Shown here: in pieces, positions 24,587 to 36,949 of the stretch | Layout: the number at the start of each line of letters is the position of its first letter | Position numbering within the stretch: position 1 is the first letter of the stretch | NCBI GenBank assembly: GCA_003339415.1 | Contig: PDHQ01000263.1 | Span: forward strand, 1-48,287 | Direction of reading: 5' to 3' | Source: Ophiocordyceps camponoti-saundersi (nom. inval.) | Lineage: Eukaryota > Ascomycota > Sordariomycetes > Hypocreales > Ophiocordycipitaceae | DNA: 48,287 bases | Position numbers and translations under genes: made by a program | Notes under the pieces: generated by a model | What the model saw: only the letters and a program-made list of their open reading frames with translations | What the model was told of the DNA's origin: nothing | The model's database searches: none

Positions 24587-24602
24587 AATATACCTTAATA
24601 TA
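24587..24602. repeat. Target site duplication of LINE copy 2, left copy
   Basis: AATATACCTTAATATA here is matched exactly at 31,232-31,247, on the far side of the LINE tail. A 16-bp duplication is usual for target-primed reverse transcription. Confidence 0.93.
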
Positions 24603-24879
24603 ACCTTTAATAATAATAGGATAGGACCTATTATTTAATATTCCGCTCGCTATAATATATTTATTACTAAGAAGATAATAATAGCGCCCGAGGCGGCTAA
24701 GGCCGGGGCCCGAGAAATAGGCGCTGCTCTTATAGTTATAAAATAAAAGGTTACGGGGACTAAGTTAATCCTCGTAATATCCCTAGTCCGGCTAAAGGTA
24801 ATATAATAATAATATTAAAATAAATAAAGCTATAAACTAAGCATAGTGCTTTAGTAATTATAATATAAAGGATATATAT

Positions 24880-26110
24880 AGTAAGCTTATTATAATAATA
24901 TTAGCTATAGCGTTTTCCGAAATATAAAATATTATAATAGCTTTTAAGGCTAAATTTTATAAAAAATATATAGCTACCTTAAACTAAACTAAAACCTAAC
25001 TTTTACTTAAGATTATTAAGTTAATTAAGAAAATAATTACTAAAGCTATAGAAAAAGCCTTTTTATTAATAGCTAGTCCTAATACTAATTAAGCTCGCTT
25101 AATATAAGCGTCTATAGCTATTAATAAATATATAATAATTAAACTTATCTTAAGCTACTTTAATAAAAAAGTTACTATATTTATAAAAAATACTATAATT
25201 AATATAAATACCTTATAACTAACTTTATAAAAGATTATATAAGCTATAAATATAGCCTTAAAATATAAAGTTATATTAGTAATATAATAGCTTTTTAGTA
25301 AAGATATTATAATTATATTTTATTTAAAATATAAAAAGCGAGTAATATTAGTTAAGTAAATCCTTATTATTTTCGAAAAGGGAGCGGTTTATAGTTAAAG
25401 AACCTACTTTATTATAGCGAAAAGAGTATATATAGAGGCTACTTATAATAACTAAGATATACTTATATAATAAATTAAGAAAGTTAATAAGGTTAAAATT
25501 ACCTAAGTTTAAGCTCTCTAGCCTTATAGTAAGGGAGCTATATATATATACCTAATATTAAAAATTATTAATATAATAAATATTAATAAATTTATATAAA
25601 ATAAACTTATAATAAATAAAGAAATCTGCTAAGTTAAGGTTAATAATAATATAATATAGCCCGGATAGTACTATTAATATTATTAATTTAGATATATAGC
25701 GAAATACTACCGCGAATAACTACGCTATAGCTTTTACGCAGCTATAGCATACTTAAAAAAGGAGGGCGTATACCTAGCCTTAGCTTAAAATAAAACTAAA
25801 AGCTATATCTTTTATAAAAGAAACTATACCTTATAGTTCTAGAACTATCTTACTTTAAAAGCGTATTAGGACCGAGTATATAATAACTATACTTATTAAT
25901 TATATAAGTTTTAAGATTACTTATAGCTAATTTAATCTTAATCTAGTAACGGCTTTATTAAGGTCTAATCTCAGAAGCGATCTCTCCCGCCCTTATTATA
26001 GTTATAAGTTATAATTCGATTTAATATAAATAAGAACCTTAGTCCGGCACCGAAAAGGGGCCGCGGTAAGACTAATATTACTCTTAGTGCTTAAAAAAGA
26101 TAGGGAGCTA
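24880..26110 (+). pseudogene. LINE copy 2 ORF1
   Basis: This is the same protein as copy 1 ORF1. The conserved block corresponding to EKAVYS-RAYFIIAKRV lies at about 25,375-25,435, and the Tyr-substituted zinc-knuckle-like pattern at about 25,800-25,850. RIP changes differ from those of copies 1 and 3, so the three copies were mutated independently. Limits are approximate. Confidence 0.75.
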
Positions 26111-26139
26111 ATAAGGGATAAGGAGCCCCCTTATCTACT

Positions 26140-29100
26140 TTAATATAATTATAAACTTTTACCTTATCCGCTTCTAATAAAGATTAAAACCCTTTTTTAA
26201 AATATATAAAAGCGTAATTATTTTATATATATAGCGCTTTATAGCTTAGTTAGCTATAATTTTATTTATATATAGGAATCGTAACGCGACTAATTTAGTC
26301 GCTTATTATTTTTAAGTATTTTATTATATAAACTTATAAATTCCGATAGCTAAGCGATTTTTTATATTTATAAATAATTAAACTTTTCCTTTTAAACCCC
26401 CCTTACCGCTTTTAATATAATATTTATTTTCTTTTATACCTTACCTTTATTATAAATTATATTTATTTACTTACCTTTATTAGTAATTAAGTTAAATTCT
26501 TTTTTTTAAAAGGATATTATCTGCCCTAACCTTAGCTTAATAATTACCCTCTTATATAGCGATTTTAACCTTTACTACCCCTTTTAAGATTATTACGAAT
26601 AGTCCTCCCTTAAAATATCTAACTTTCTTAAGCTAGCGATTAGCCTCTAACTTAGCCTTTTTACGCCCCTAAGTAAAGTTACTTAGGAAATATATAATAA
26701 GTAAACTAAAACTATTAACTTAGCTTAAGCTACGCTTAATTACTAAGTAATATATTTAGAGAATAACCTTAATTTTATTAGCTTTAATTATATCTTATAA
26801 ATTATCCTTATTAATATTAATCTTTACTTTAATATAATTTTAACTAAGATATAGCGCTTCTTTTACTTAAATATCTTTATAGCTAAGGTATAAAATTAAC
26901 TTAAATTAAACTTATACCTTATTATAATACTTAAAAAGCTTAAAAATATAGTTACTTTATTTTATAATTAGCTAGAAATAATAGTAAAAATAATAATATT
27001 AGTATATATTTAAACTTACCTTATAGCGTAAAACTAATAAAACTAAGCGATAGCTATTATTATAATAGTTACGAAAAGAGCCTAGCGCTACTAATATACT
27101 AATTTTACTAACTCTTATTAGTAAGATTACTAAGAAGCGATAAAGGTATAGAAGTTAATAATTAGCGTAGTATATTATAGCGCTTAGCGCGATTTCCTTA
27201 ATAATATCTTTACGAAATCGTTAACTTTTTAAATTATAAAATATTAAGCTTAGCTATAAAGCTAGGCCGCGCCTAAGCTAGTATATATCCTTATATTTTA
27301 GAAATATTTAAAATTAATATTAGTAATTACCTTCTCTAATAAGGTAACTTTACTTAGCTAATAATTCTTCCTAGCTTTTATTAATTTAGCCCCTTTACTT
27401 ACCTTAAATAATCCCTTCCCTTTTTTTTATATTAAGCGTATTATTATTATTAAAGATATTTACTTTGCCCTTTTTTTAATCGCTTCTTAGAAGTTAGCTA
27501 GCCTTAATAAGATTCTAGTTCAGTTTCTAAAAAGATATAGACTCCCTCTTATCTAAGTTTTCTAAAAGATTTTCTAAAGCTATATTAATAATAGTTATTT
27601 CTTATTATAATTTAAGATCTTTAATATTATAGTTATCTAGAAAATAAGTAAATTACTAGTTATATATTATATTTTTAGTAAATATAAGCTAATTTTACTC
27701 TTTAATATAATAAGGAAAGTTTTAAAAATAATTATAACTAGGAAAATTATATTAATAGCAAAGGAGGCCTAGATCCTCCTTAATAGCTAGATAAGTAATA
27801 GGTTATAGCGCTTTACTAATATAGTAGTTTTTATATTTACCGAAATAATTAAGATAATTTAAAACTAAAGCGGCACCGCCTTACTCCTCCTCCTAAACTT
27901 TACTAAGGCCTTTAACTATATCTCTTATAATAAGTTAATTATTACTATAAACTATTTAAGCTTCCTTAAATAAGTTATAATATTTATCTAATTATATTTT
28001 ATAAACTATATCTTAAGATTTAAGCTTAACTATAAACTTAGTAATATTTTTTTTAATTTAGTAAGGGGTCCCCTAAAAGTTTTTAATATTACTAATCCTT
28101 TTCCTTTTATATATATTTTTATTATATTAACGCTTAAACTTAATATTAAGTCTTTTTATAATAAAGTTTATAAATAATATTAATATTTTTAATATTAGAT
28201 ATAATAAAGCTTAGGTATTACTTTAACTTAAGTATATATAGCGAATTTATAAATAATAAGCTTTAGAATATAAAATAACTTTTTAGCTAGCTAAAAGCGA
28301 GTTAAGATATTTTATAAAAGTAAAAATAGTAAATATAACTAAGCTTTAGCTTAGAGCTATAATAGTATAACTAATATAAGAGGCGCGACTTTTAGGGGTT
28401 TAGTTATATTATAAGCTATATTAGAAATCCTACTTTTTAAAACTTACTATTAAGCTTTAATATTAATTCTTAGCTTTTACTAAGATTATAATATTAATAT
28501 AAGGCTATATTTTATTAAGGGTAAAGGAAATTTATACTAAAGCTATTAGATTAGCTATTATATTAAGTATAATTTAGTTCGCCTTATTTATATAGCTAGG
28601 GGGGATATTATATAGCTTTATTATAAAAGTCTTAGCTACGGAGTAATCTAAGTACTTTTAAGTTATTACTAAGGCTTATAAAGCTACCCCTATCTATTAT
28701 ATTAAAGCTAAGGCTTTTATTTTACTTCTTAACTTTTATATTATTTACTATATAGTTTATATTTATTACCGCTTATAATATATTAAAATAATAAACCTTA
28801 TCTATACCGTAATAAAAAAAGCGGCTAGATAAGTATATTATAAATATAAAAAACGCCCTTATTAAGGGAGATACTAAGTATTATAAAACTTAGAGAAATT
28901 CTATATAATATAAACTAGCTTTAAGCTAATAGTAAGATATAGGTAACGTAACTTTAATACTTAACTTTACGATAAATAGCTCCTTTGCTAATACTCTAAG
29001 AAGGGAAGGTTAAAAAAATATAAATAGTTATATAGCTACTTTATAAAAAAGCTATTATAACTTAAAGCTAGCTCCGCTTTTCGTATATATAAGGGACTCC

Positions 29101-29480
29101 CTAAGTTTATTAATATAATATTTATATAACTTAAAACTAAATATATTAAATTTAATTTATTTCTCTAAGCTTATAAGGTGCTTAGGGTAATATTAAGGTA
29201 ATATCCTTATAATAGCGGTAATAAAATAATCCTTTATATTTTTATTAATTATATTTTTATTTATAAAAATAAGCCCTTTTTTAACGCTAACTAGCGTTTA
29301 ATATAAAACTAGTAAGATTTTACTAAGGCGCTTAATAACTTATAATTTATAGCGTAATTTATATATTAGTTTTTTTTATTAAAAAAGCTTTGCTAGTTTA
29401 ACCTTATATTATTACTTTATAAGGAGAGGGAGAACGGGGATACTAACTTTAGCGGGGATATATAATAGTTATTATATAAT
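26140..29480 (+). pseudogene. LINE copy 2 ORF2 (endonuclease region, reverse transcriptase, Cys-rich C-terminus)
   Basis: Plus strand. RT motifs are LNFTKAFNYISYNKL at about 27,893-27,938 and FINNINIF at about 28,166-28,190, in which both catalytic Asp are Asn. After the RT, PIYYIKAKAFILLLN near 28,690-28,740 matches the conserved block that follows LINE RT domains. At about 29,078-29,290 lies the C-terminal block (IYKGLPKFI, then LKTKYIKFN), which in Tad1-type LINEs reads L-LRTGHIGLN and is followed by a Cys/His cluster, here eroded to Tyr. The endonuclease region near 26,150-27,200 is assigned by position only. Confidence 0.9.
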
Positions 29481-29559
29481 AATATACTTATATTTTTTAC
29501 TTTACTAACCGCTTACTTAGCTCTAAGTCTTAACTATCTTAACTATATAAAAAAAATTA

Positions 29560-30420
29560 ATTTAACTATATAAAATATAAGAATATCTATAATTATTATA
29601 ACTATAGCTATAACTATAGCTATATTTATATCTTTACTTATATTTATAACTTAAAGTAAAAATTACTAGCTTTTATTATTCTTTATTAAATATAATATAG
29701 TTATTAGCTAGCGTTATAAAATTTTTATTATTAAAACGCTTATTAATAAGATTATTTTAAATAAGATTAGAAATCTTCTTATAAGAAGGCGGCTTAGTAG
29801 CGTTACGGGCGCTTATAGCGCTTTTAATAATAGCGGAAGCTTCTTTTACGGTAAGAGTAAAAGTAATATTAAATATAATAAACTTATTAGCTTTTAACTT
29901 TAACTTAAACTTAATAAATACTAAAGCGGAAAAGGTTTTAGTTATAAGCGGAGTAGTAATAAAAATAAAAAAGCGGTTATAAGGCGAAGAAATCTTTTAT
30001 AAAGCTACCTTATTCTTAGCCGCGTAGTAAATATAGCGTAATTTATCTATTGCCTAGTTATAAAAGTTAATTAATTATATATAAAAGATATATTATTTTT
30101 AAGTTTATATTATAATAGCTATAATAAGTTAGTTAACGCTAGTTAAACTTTTAGTTACTTTAATAATAAAATCTTCGCTAAGGGTAAAAAGTAATAAGCT
30201 TTAAAGCGGTACGCGGCTAGCAGCTGCCTAAATAACTTAATTAGCGTAGGAGCTATTATAATACGCGATAGTATAAGTCTCCTTAACGCGCTAAATAGTA
30301 TTTTTCTACTACCTTTATTAATATAAAACTTACCTTAAACTTATTATAACTTTAATTTTAACTTACTAACTAAAAGTTATAATTAAAGCTTAGCTTATAA
30401 GCTACCTTAACCGCGGCGCA
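29560..30420. other. LINE copy 2 3' region with a two-way open frame, strand uncertain
   Basis: After ORF2 about 860 bp can be read as protein-like on both strands if TAA and TAG are taken as RIP products. The minus strand gives YYAAKNKVAL near 29,990-30,030, LVFIKFKLKLKANKF near 29,880-29,930 and PPSYKKISNLI near 29,760-29,800. The plus strand gives a Leu/Val/Ala-rich frame across the same bases. The same minus-strand blocks recur in copy 3 at 40,600-40,870. It could be an extra LINE gene or a structured 3' UTR. No family was recognised. Confidence 0.4.
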
Positions 30421-31231
30421 AATAGCCTTTATTATAATAGGATTAGTAATTAGCTTATACTTAATATAATTATTTATATATTTTATATAAAACGCACTAA
30501 GCTAGTTTACTTTAACTATTAGCAAGTTTAGGCGCGTATTAAAGTTAAATATTTACTACGCTATTTTTAGTAAAAATCTCTAAAGCTTATAAGTATACTA
30601 ATATAACTAATATAAGATATATTATAAAAGTAATCTCTTTTAATAAATATTTTACTTTTAATATAAGTTAGCTATAAATAATATATATACTTATAAGAAT
30701 TACTTATATAATTAATTTTATTAAGATTACTAATTTAATAATAGCTTACCTATACTAGTAAAAGTAACCCCCCCCTCTCTTATATACTTTTAAGCCTTAA
30801 ATTATTAATTTATAAGAATAACTTCCTAATTAAAAAAGCTTCCTAATTAGGAAGGCTTTATAAAAAGGTATATATTTAAATATATACTATATATATAAGG
30901 GGTATATAGCTATATACTAAGAGGTTAAAAAATATATACTAAGGCCTTAAAAAGGTATATACTAGCTTATATAAGTAATATATACCGCTATTATCTTTAT
31001 CTTTCCTTATCTTATCCTTCTTTCTTTATCTTTCTTTATATTATATAGTATTATTATAGCCGATAGCTATTTCCTTTATACGCGTCGCGTATCTTACCCG
31101 GCCCTAAGCCGGCCGCGGTCTTACCGCGCTATAGGGGGTTTTACCTCTTATAGGAGGGTTTTTCCTACCTAATATATCGTCAAGGTTCTAGCAGCTTCTA
31201 TAGCTACTAGCGTAATAATATAATAATAATA

Positions 31232-31247
31232 AATATACCTTAATATA
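31232..31247. repeat. Target site duplication of LINE copy 2, right copy
   Basis: This is the exact match to 24,587-24,602, immediately after the LINE (TAA)n tail. Confidence 0.93.
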
Positions 31248-32852
31248 CGTTTATTATTATAATATAAAAAGGAAGGTTACCCTTATATTAAGGACTAAGT
31301 GTTTTTTAGTAAAAGCGTAATTTTTTAAAACGCTTTTATAATACTTTATATAAAGTTAATTTTAAATTATTTTATTATATTATATAGAAAATAGTTATAA
31401 TTTAATCAGTATAATAATAATTATAATTTATTTTAATATCGAAATATTTTTTAAGTTAAAAATTTATAGTAATAAATATATTATCTTAATTAATATATTA
31501 TATATAATATATTTATACTTATTTAGTTAAGATTCGTAATAATAAAGTATAAAGTAAGCTTAAGTATATTTAAAAATTATAATATATATTAAGTATAAGT
31601 TAAACCTTATTATTAAGTAAGTTATATAGTTTACTAATATAATTTTAGCTTTAGTCTTATATTTTAGTAAATCTTAGTATTATTTTCTTATCTTTAATTT
31701 AGTTTTAATATATTATAAATAATAATATTATATAAACCTTAATTAGGAATAATAAAGGTTTATTATTTATATTATTTATAGCTTATATTATAGTTATTAT
31801 TAGCTACGCTATATTATTATAATAGCTTATATTAGCTTTATATAAGCTTTATATACTTAGTATAATAGCTTTACTTTAGCTTAAAAATAAATTATTTTAA
31901 AAATATTATATAACCTTATTTAAAACTTTAAAATAATAAGTTATAAAATTCTTTATTATTAAGTATTTTATTAATAATAATATATTTACTATTATATCTA
32001 TCCTTATAAGCTCCTCTAATAGCAGCGATTATTATATAATAATAGCTTAGGTATATAATATATTATTATTAATATTATCCTCCGGTCTTAATATAAAATA
32101 TAAGGTAAGGCGTCTTAGTAAAGTAATATATTATAAAGGGGATCCTTATTCGGGTAATTTTTAGGGAGGTTAGAAACCTTACTTTAATAGTTTTTAAAAT
32201 TTAGAAAGTTCCTAAGTCCCCTTATTATTAAAACGTAGCTGTTCTTACTCTTTTTATTCTTAATAAGGGTAACTTTTATAATTAAATAGTCTTTTAAGTA
32301 ATAAGAGATTTTATATAATTAGCTAAAGTGCTTAAGGTATTATAATACTTATTTTAAAAGTTATAAGATTATATACTTATATTAGCTATATAGTAAGGTA
32401 ATTTATCGCTTATAAAGTAATAAACTAAAGTTTATAGAAACTATTTTTTTATCTTATATATATCTTATAGCGATATAATATATTAGGAAGTAATTACTTA
32501 AAGTTTTTATTTACTATATCTTACTTTACTATATTTTAATCTTAGAAATAATTTTAGAAAGCGTTAAGAAAAATCAAACCTTAGTTAGTAATATTCTATT
32601 TTATATTTAAAATAAACTTTATAATATAAGTATTTAAAAGCTAAGGTATTATTATTTCCTTCTTAATATTACTCTTTTATAAACTTATATTAATAAGTTA
32701 CTATAATAGCTTTAAGATTATTATATATCCGAAAGCTTACTTTTTCTATTCTTTATTTATCTTTTAATTTTCTTATAGAAAGCTTACGCTTTATATAATA
32801 CCTATCTCTACTATCTCTCTTAAAGTATATTATTATTTTATATATTTATTTA
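31248..32852. other. RIP-mutated A+T-rich DNA, no gene recognised
   Basis: This continues the sequence into which LINE copy 2 inserted. It shows no recognisable coding domain, repeat array or RNA gene. It ends where the R unit begins, which is defined by the start of similarity to 46,951. Confidence 0.55.
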
Positions 32853-33105
32853 TATACTAGGGGCTTTTATAATATTTAAAGCTTTTATATTATATTAAGT
32901 AAGAAAAATCCCTTAAAGTAAGGTAAAACCCCTTAACTATAAAAGGAAAGCTTACTATACGCTTATATAAAAGTATAGCGGTAGCTAGTAATAATATAAT
33001 ATAATAAGCTTATTACCTAAAAATAATCTTAAATAATATAAGAAAAGTAAGGTAAGGAGGGGAATACGGAGAAAAGGAAAGTTTATAAGGTATAAGGCGG
33101 AAAGA

Positions 33106-33194
33106 GCGGGGCGGTATAGCGTAGCGCGGGGCGGTATAAGGTAGTACGGGGCGGTATAGGGCGGTATAAGGTAAGGCGGTACGGCGCGGGGCGG
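33106..33194 (+). repeat. G-rich minisatellite in R unit 1
   Basis: GGGGCGGTAT recurs at 33,108, 33,128 and 33,148, a 20-bp period, followed by shorter GGCGGTA units to 33,194. It is among the most G+C-rich sequence in the region and could form G-quadruplexes. The corresponding array in R unit 2 (47,191-47,270) has a different unit number. It lies upstream of the C/T-rich tract and the R gene. Confidence 0.88.
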
Positions 33195-33279
33195 AGAAAG
33201 GAAAGTTTAAAAAAGGGTAAGGTAAAGTAGCGGGGTAGCCGCTTTATTATCTATTAGTAATTAGAGGGAGAGGGGGTAT

Positions 33280-33330
33280 ATCTTTTTCTCTTCTACCTCT
33301 TTTTTTTTTCTTTTTTTCTTTTTATTATTT
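33280..33330 (+). promoter_or_regulatory. C/T-rich promoter-like tract of the R gene
   Basis: A TATATCTTTTTCTC run is followed by about 40 bases of nearly pure T and C. The same tract is conserved at 47,357-47,400 in the second unit. It lies about 600 bp upstream of the start of the long open frame and fits a fungal core promoter. Confidence 0.5.
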
Positions 33331-33899
33331 TTAAAAGAAAGTATATTTTAACCCCTTTTTTTAACCTTTCCCCTTTTTTTAACTTTTATAATAAAAAGAT
33401 AATAATAATAGTTATATAGCTATATATTAATAAAGTAATAATATTATAATATTTAAAATTATTTATAAAAAGCTTTATAATATTTCTTATATTATATATA
33501 TAGCTTAACTAGCTAAATACGGGGTTTTATATTAAAAGTAATAAAGTAAATAATATTATATTATATAATTATATATAAAGTTAATAAAGCGTATAAGCTT
33601 TTAATTAGCTAATTATTATAGTTATATAAAAGCTTAATATAAGTATTATAAAATAAGTAAAGCTAAAAGTAAAGTTAAAAGCGGAGTTAAAGCTTAAGTA
33701 CTAATTAAGTTATAAATTTATTTAAATAAATAACGCGCTATAACTATAAAGGCGGTAAGATATATTAATAAAAGAGGATAATTAAGTAGCTTATAAGTAA
33801 ATATAAAGTAAAGTAAAGTAAAGCGGAGTTTAAAGCTAGCTAATAGTAAATAATAAAAGCGACTTTAAGCTAACTTACGCTATACTTAAAGCTAAAATA

Positions 33900-35349
33900 A
33901 AATATTAAAGCTTTAACTTATTATAATAATAATACTAACTAAAGCTAGCGCCTTAGTAAGGGCGGCCGCTCTAATAGCTACTTTATTTACCCTTTTTATA
34001 GCTATAATTATTAATCCTCCTCTTTATAAGTTATATATATTAGTTCCGCTATATTTTAAAATATTTACCGTAAGTAGCGCGATTATTAAAGTAAGCGGAG
34101 CGGGGGGCGGAGTAGTAAAAGAGATAGCGGTAAAGATAATAATAGCGATAATAGCGGTAATAATAATAATAAAGATAAATACTCTTACTAGATTAGAGGC
34201 GGAGGTAATAGCGGTAATAAACTTAGGGCCGGGAGCGGTAGCGGAGGTGGCGGCGGAGTTAAAAATAGTAGGGGCAAGAGAGCCCGCGGTAATAGCGATA
34301 GCGGCTATAAAGTCTTAAACTATAATAATAATAGCGATAATAATAGCGGTAGCGGGGGCTATAATAATTATTATTAAGTAGGTAACTACCTAGCTATATA
34401 AGATTACGCTATTAAAGTTTATAATAAAAGTTTACTTTTATTTTAATAATATTAATAATATTAATAATACTTAAGCTTAGATATTATATAAAATTTATAA
34501 AATAAAGTATAATATTAACTAGCAAATTATAAATAATATTAAAATAAATTAGTTAAAGTATATACTAAGTAATATATTTAAGCTTAATTATATATTTAAC
34601 TTAAATTTAATAAAGTTATTATTAAAAATAAAGCTAAAAATAAATAAAAAAGTAATAATTTTATTACTTATCTTTATTATATTAATATTAGGAAATAAGT
34701 TAAAGTAAATAATAATTAAAAAAGATAAAAAGGTAAGTAAAGCGGAGGAGGAAATAAGTAAGGTAAAGATAGCTAATAAAGTAAAAAAAGCTAAGGGCGC
34801 GGAGATAGCTAAAAATATAGTAAAGAAAGTAAAAATAAGGGTAAAGGAGGAGTTAATAAAAGCGAAGGTAATAAAAGCTATAAAAAAGCTAAAGCTAAAG
34901 CTAAATTTTATTTAAATACCCGAATCCCCTCTTATAAAATTTATATTAGCGGCGTTAAAGCGTATAATAGAGAGTAATAATAATAATTTAAAAGATAAGC
35001 TTATAAAAATTAAAAGTATAATTAAGCGCGGAGGATAAAGTAAAGGGCGGGGGCGGAAAAAAAGTAAGTAAGCTAAGCGAGGCTAAGTAAATTAAAAAGT
35101 AAAGTTAAGGGTAAGGTATAAGGTAAATAAATAATAATAATTATATAGCAAAAATACTAAAAACTATCCTTTACGCTTAAACTTTATATTTAAGTATTTT
35201 AATATATATTTTAATATTATAAAATAATAAAGAGAGGTTAAATTAGTAAAGGTATTATAAGTAAATAAATTATAAGGCGAGAAGGCTTATAATAGCCTTA
35301 TAGTTAAAAGCTTTATTAAAGTTTTTATAGTTTTAAATTAAACTTATAA
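33900..35349 (+). pseudogene. R gene, 5' part (about 480 codons before LINE insertion), product unknown
   Basis: In the plus frame with codons starting at 33,902 and every third base, only TAA and TAG interrupt up to 35,349. The N-terminal part holds PPLYKLYILVPLYFKIF near 34,016-34,065. Next comes a low-complexity stretch of GCG, GTA, ATA and GAG codons (34,110-34,380), probably once Ala, Val and Met. Then comes an ordered block (VTT-LYKITLLKFIIKV near 34,382-34,430) and a strongly charged Lys/Glu-rich segment (SKAEEEISKVKIANKVKKAK near 34,736-34,795) that could be a coiled coil. It continues after the LINE at 42,077. No known family was recognised. Confidence 0.6.
35335..35349. repeat. Target site duplication of LINE copy 3, left copy
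   Basis: AAATTAAACTTATAA here is matched exactly at 42,062-42,076. It shows that LINE copy 3 inserted into the R gene by target-primed reverse transcription. Confidence 0.95.
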
Positions 35350-35619
35350 ACGAAAACAGGATAGGACCCGTTACTTAATCTTTCGCTTTTTACTATATAT
35401 TTATTACCGAGAAGGAGTTAATAGCGCCCGCGGCGGCTTCGGCCGGGGCCTAAGGGGCAGGCGACGCGCTTATAGTCGTAGATAGAGGTACGCGGGGACT
35501 AGAATAGTCCTTATAGCACCCCTAATCTAGCTAAGGATAATATAATAATAGCGCTAAAATAAAAGGAGAAGCGGAGTAAGTACGGGACCTTTACGATAGC
35601 GATATAAAGGAAGCTTATA

Positions 35620-36840
35620 ATAAATTAGCCGTAGTAATACTTACTATAGCGTTCTCTAACGCTTAAAATATTATAATAGCTTTTAAAGCTAAACTCCGTA
35701 AGAAATTTATAACCCCCTTAAATTAAAATATTACTTAACTTTTACTTAAGATTACTAAGTTAATCGAGAAGATAGTTACTTAAACTATATAGAAAGTACT
35801 CTTATAAATTATTAGCTTTAATATTACTCTAACTTAGCTATTATAAGCTTCTATAGCTATTATTAGCGGTATAGTAATTAAACCCGTCCCTAGTCGCTCT
35901 AATAAAGAAGTTACTATATTTATAAAAAATATTATAATTAATATAGATACCTTATAGCTAACCTTATAAGAGATTATATAAGCTATAAATATAGCTTTAA
36001 AATATAAAGCCGTATTAGCTATAAGATAACTTTCTAATAAAAATATAATAGTTATATTTTATCTAAAATATAAGAGATAAGTAAGCTTAGTTAAGTAAAT
36101 CCTTATTATCTTTAATAAGGGGGCGGTTTATAGCTAGAAAACCTTTTTTATTATAGCGAAGAGAGTATAAGTAGGGGCCGCTTATAGCGACTAAGATATA
36201 CTCTTATAATAAATTAAGAAATATAATAAGGTTAATATCGCTTAAGTTTAAGCGCTTTAGCCTTATAGCGAGGAAGCTACGCGTACTTATATTATCTTAA
36301 GAATTACTAATATAATAAACGCTAATAAACTTATATAAAATAGCTTAGTTATAAATATAAAAATCTCTTATATAGAAGTTTATAATAACGCGGTATAACC
36401 CTAATAATGCTACTAATATTACTAATATAAGTATATAGCGAAATACTACTAAAAGTAGCTACGTTATAGAATATATATAGCTATAGCGTACTCGGAAAAG
36501 GAGAGCGTATATTTAGCCCTTACTAAAACTAATATTAAGAACTATATCTTATATAAGGGGAACTACGCCTTATAGTCCTAAAACTACCTTATTACGAAAG
36601 TATATTAAGACTAAGTATATAATAATTATATATACTAACTTTAAAAGTTTTAGGACTACTTTTAGCTAACTTAATTTTAAATTAGTAATAGCTTTATTAA
36701 AATTTAATCCTAGAAGCGGTCGCGTATAGCCCCTATATAGTTATAAGCTATACTCCGCTTTAATATAAATAATAAGCCCGCTTTAGCACCGAAAAGGGGC
36801 TAAGGCGGGAGTAGCGTTACCCCCGGACCCCGTAGTAGAT
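35620..36840 (+). pseudogene. LINE copy 3 ORF1
   Basis: This is collinear with ORF1 of copies 1 and 2. The block corresponding to AVYS-KTFFIIAKRV lies near 36,122-36,170, and the zinc-knuckle-like pattern YILYKGNYA, then NY, near 36,540-36,590. It is broken by TAA and TAG only. A G+C-rich pyrimidine segment with repeated CCTCCGCCCC lies between it and ORF2 (36,895-36,950). Confidence 0.75.
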
Positions 36841-36949
36841 AAGATAGCGGTAGAGCTTAGGGAACTTATCCTCCCCTTTTTACCCTTTCCCTTTTTATTA
36901 TGCCCTCCTCCGCCCCCTCCTCCGCCCCTCTTTCCGCCCCCTCCTTTAC

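Larger units (their letters stand above)
24603..31231 (+). mobile_element. Tad1-type LINE copy 2, full length, RIP-inactivated
   Basis: This is a 6,629-bp non-LTR retrotransposon with 16-bp target duplications. The 5' sequence contains GGATAGGACC as in the other copies, and a G+C-rich patch near 24,690-24,720 (GGCTAAGGCCGGGGCCCGAG) lies in the leader. ORF1 and ORF2 follow, then about 1.7 kb of 3' region, then a short (TAA)n tail at about 31,211-31,231. Collinearity with copy 3 is complete. All ORFs are broken by TAA and TAG. Confidence 0.96.
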
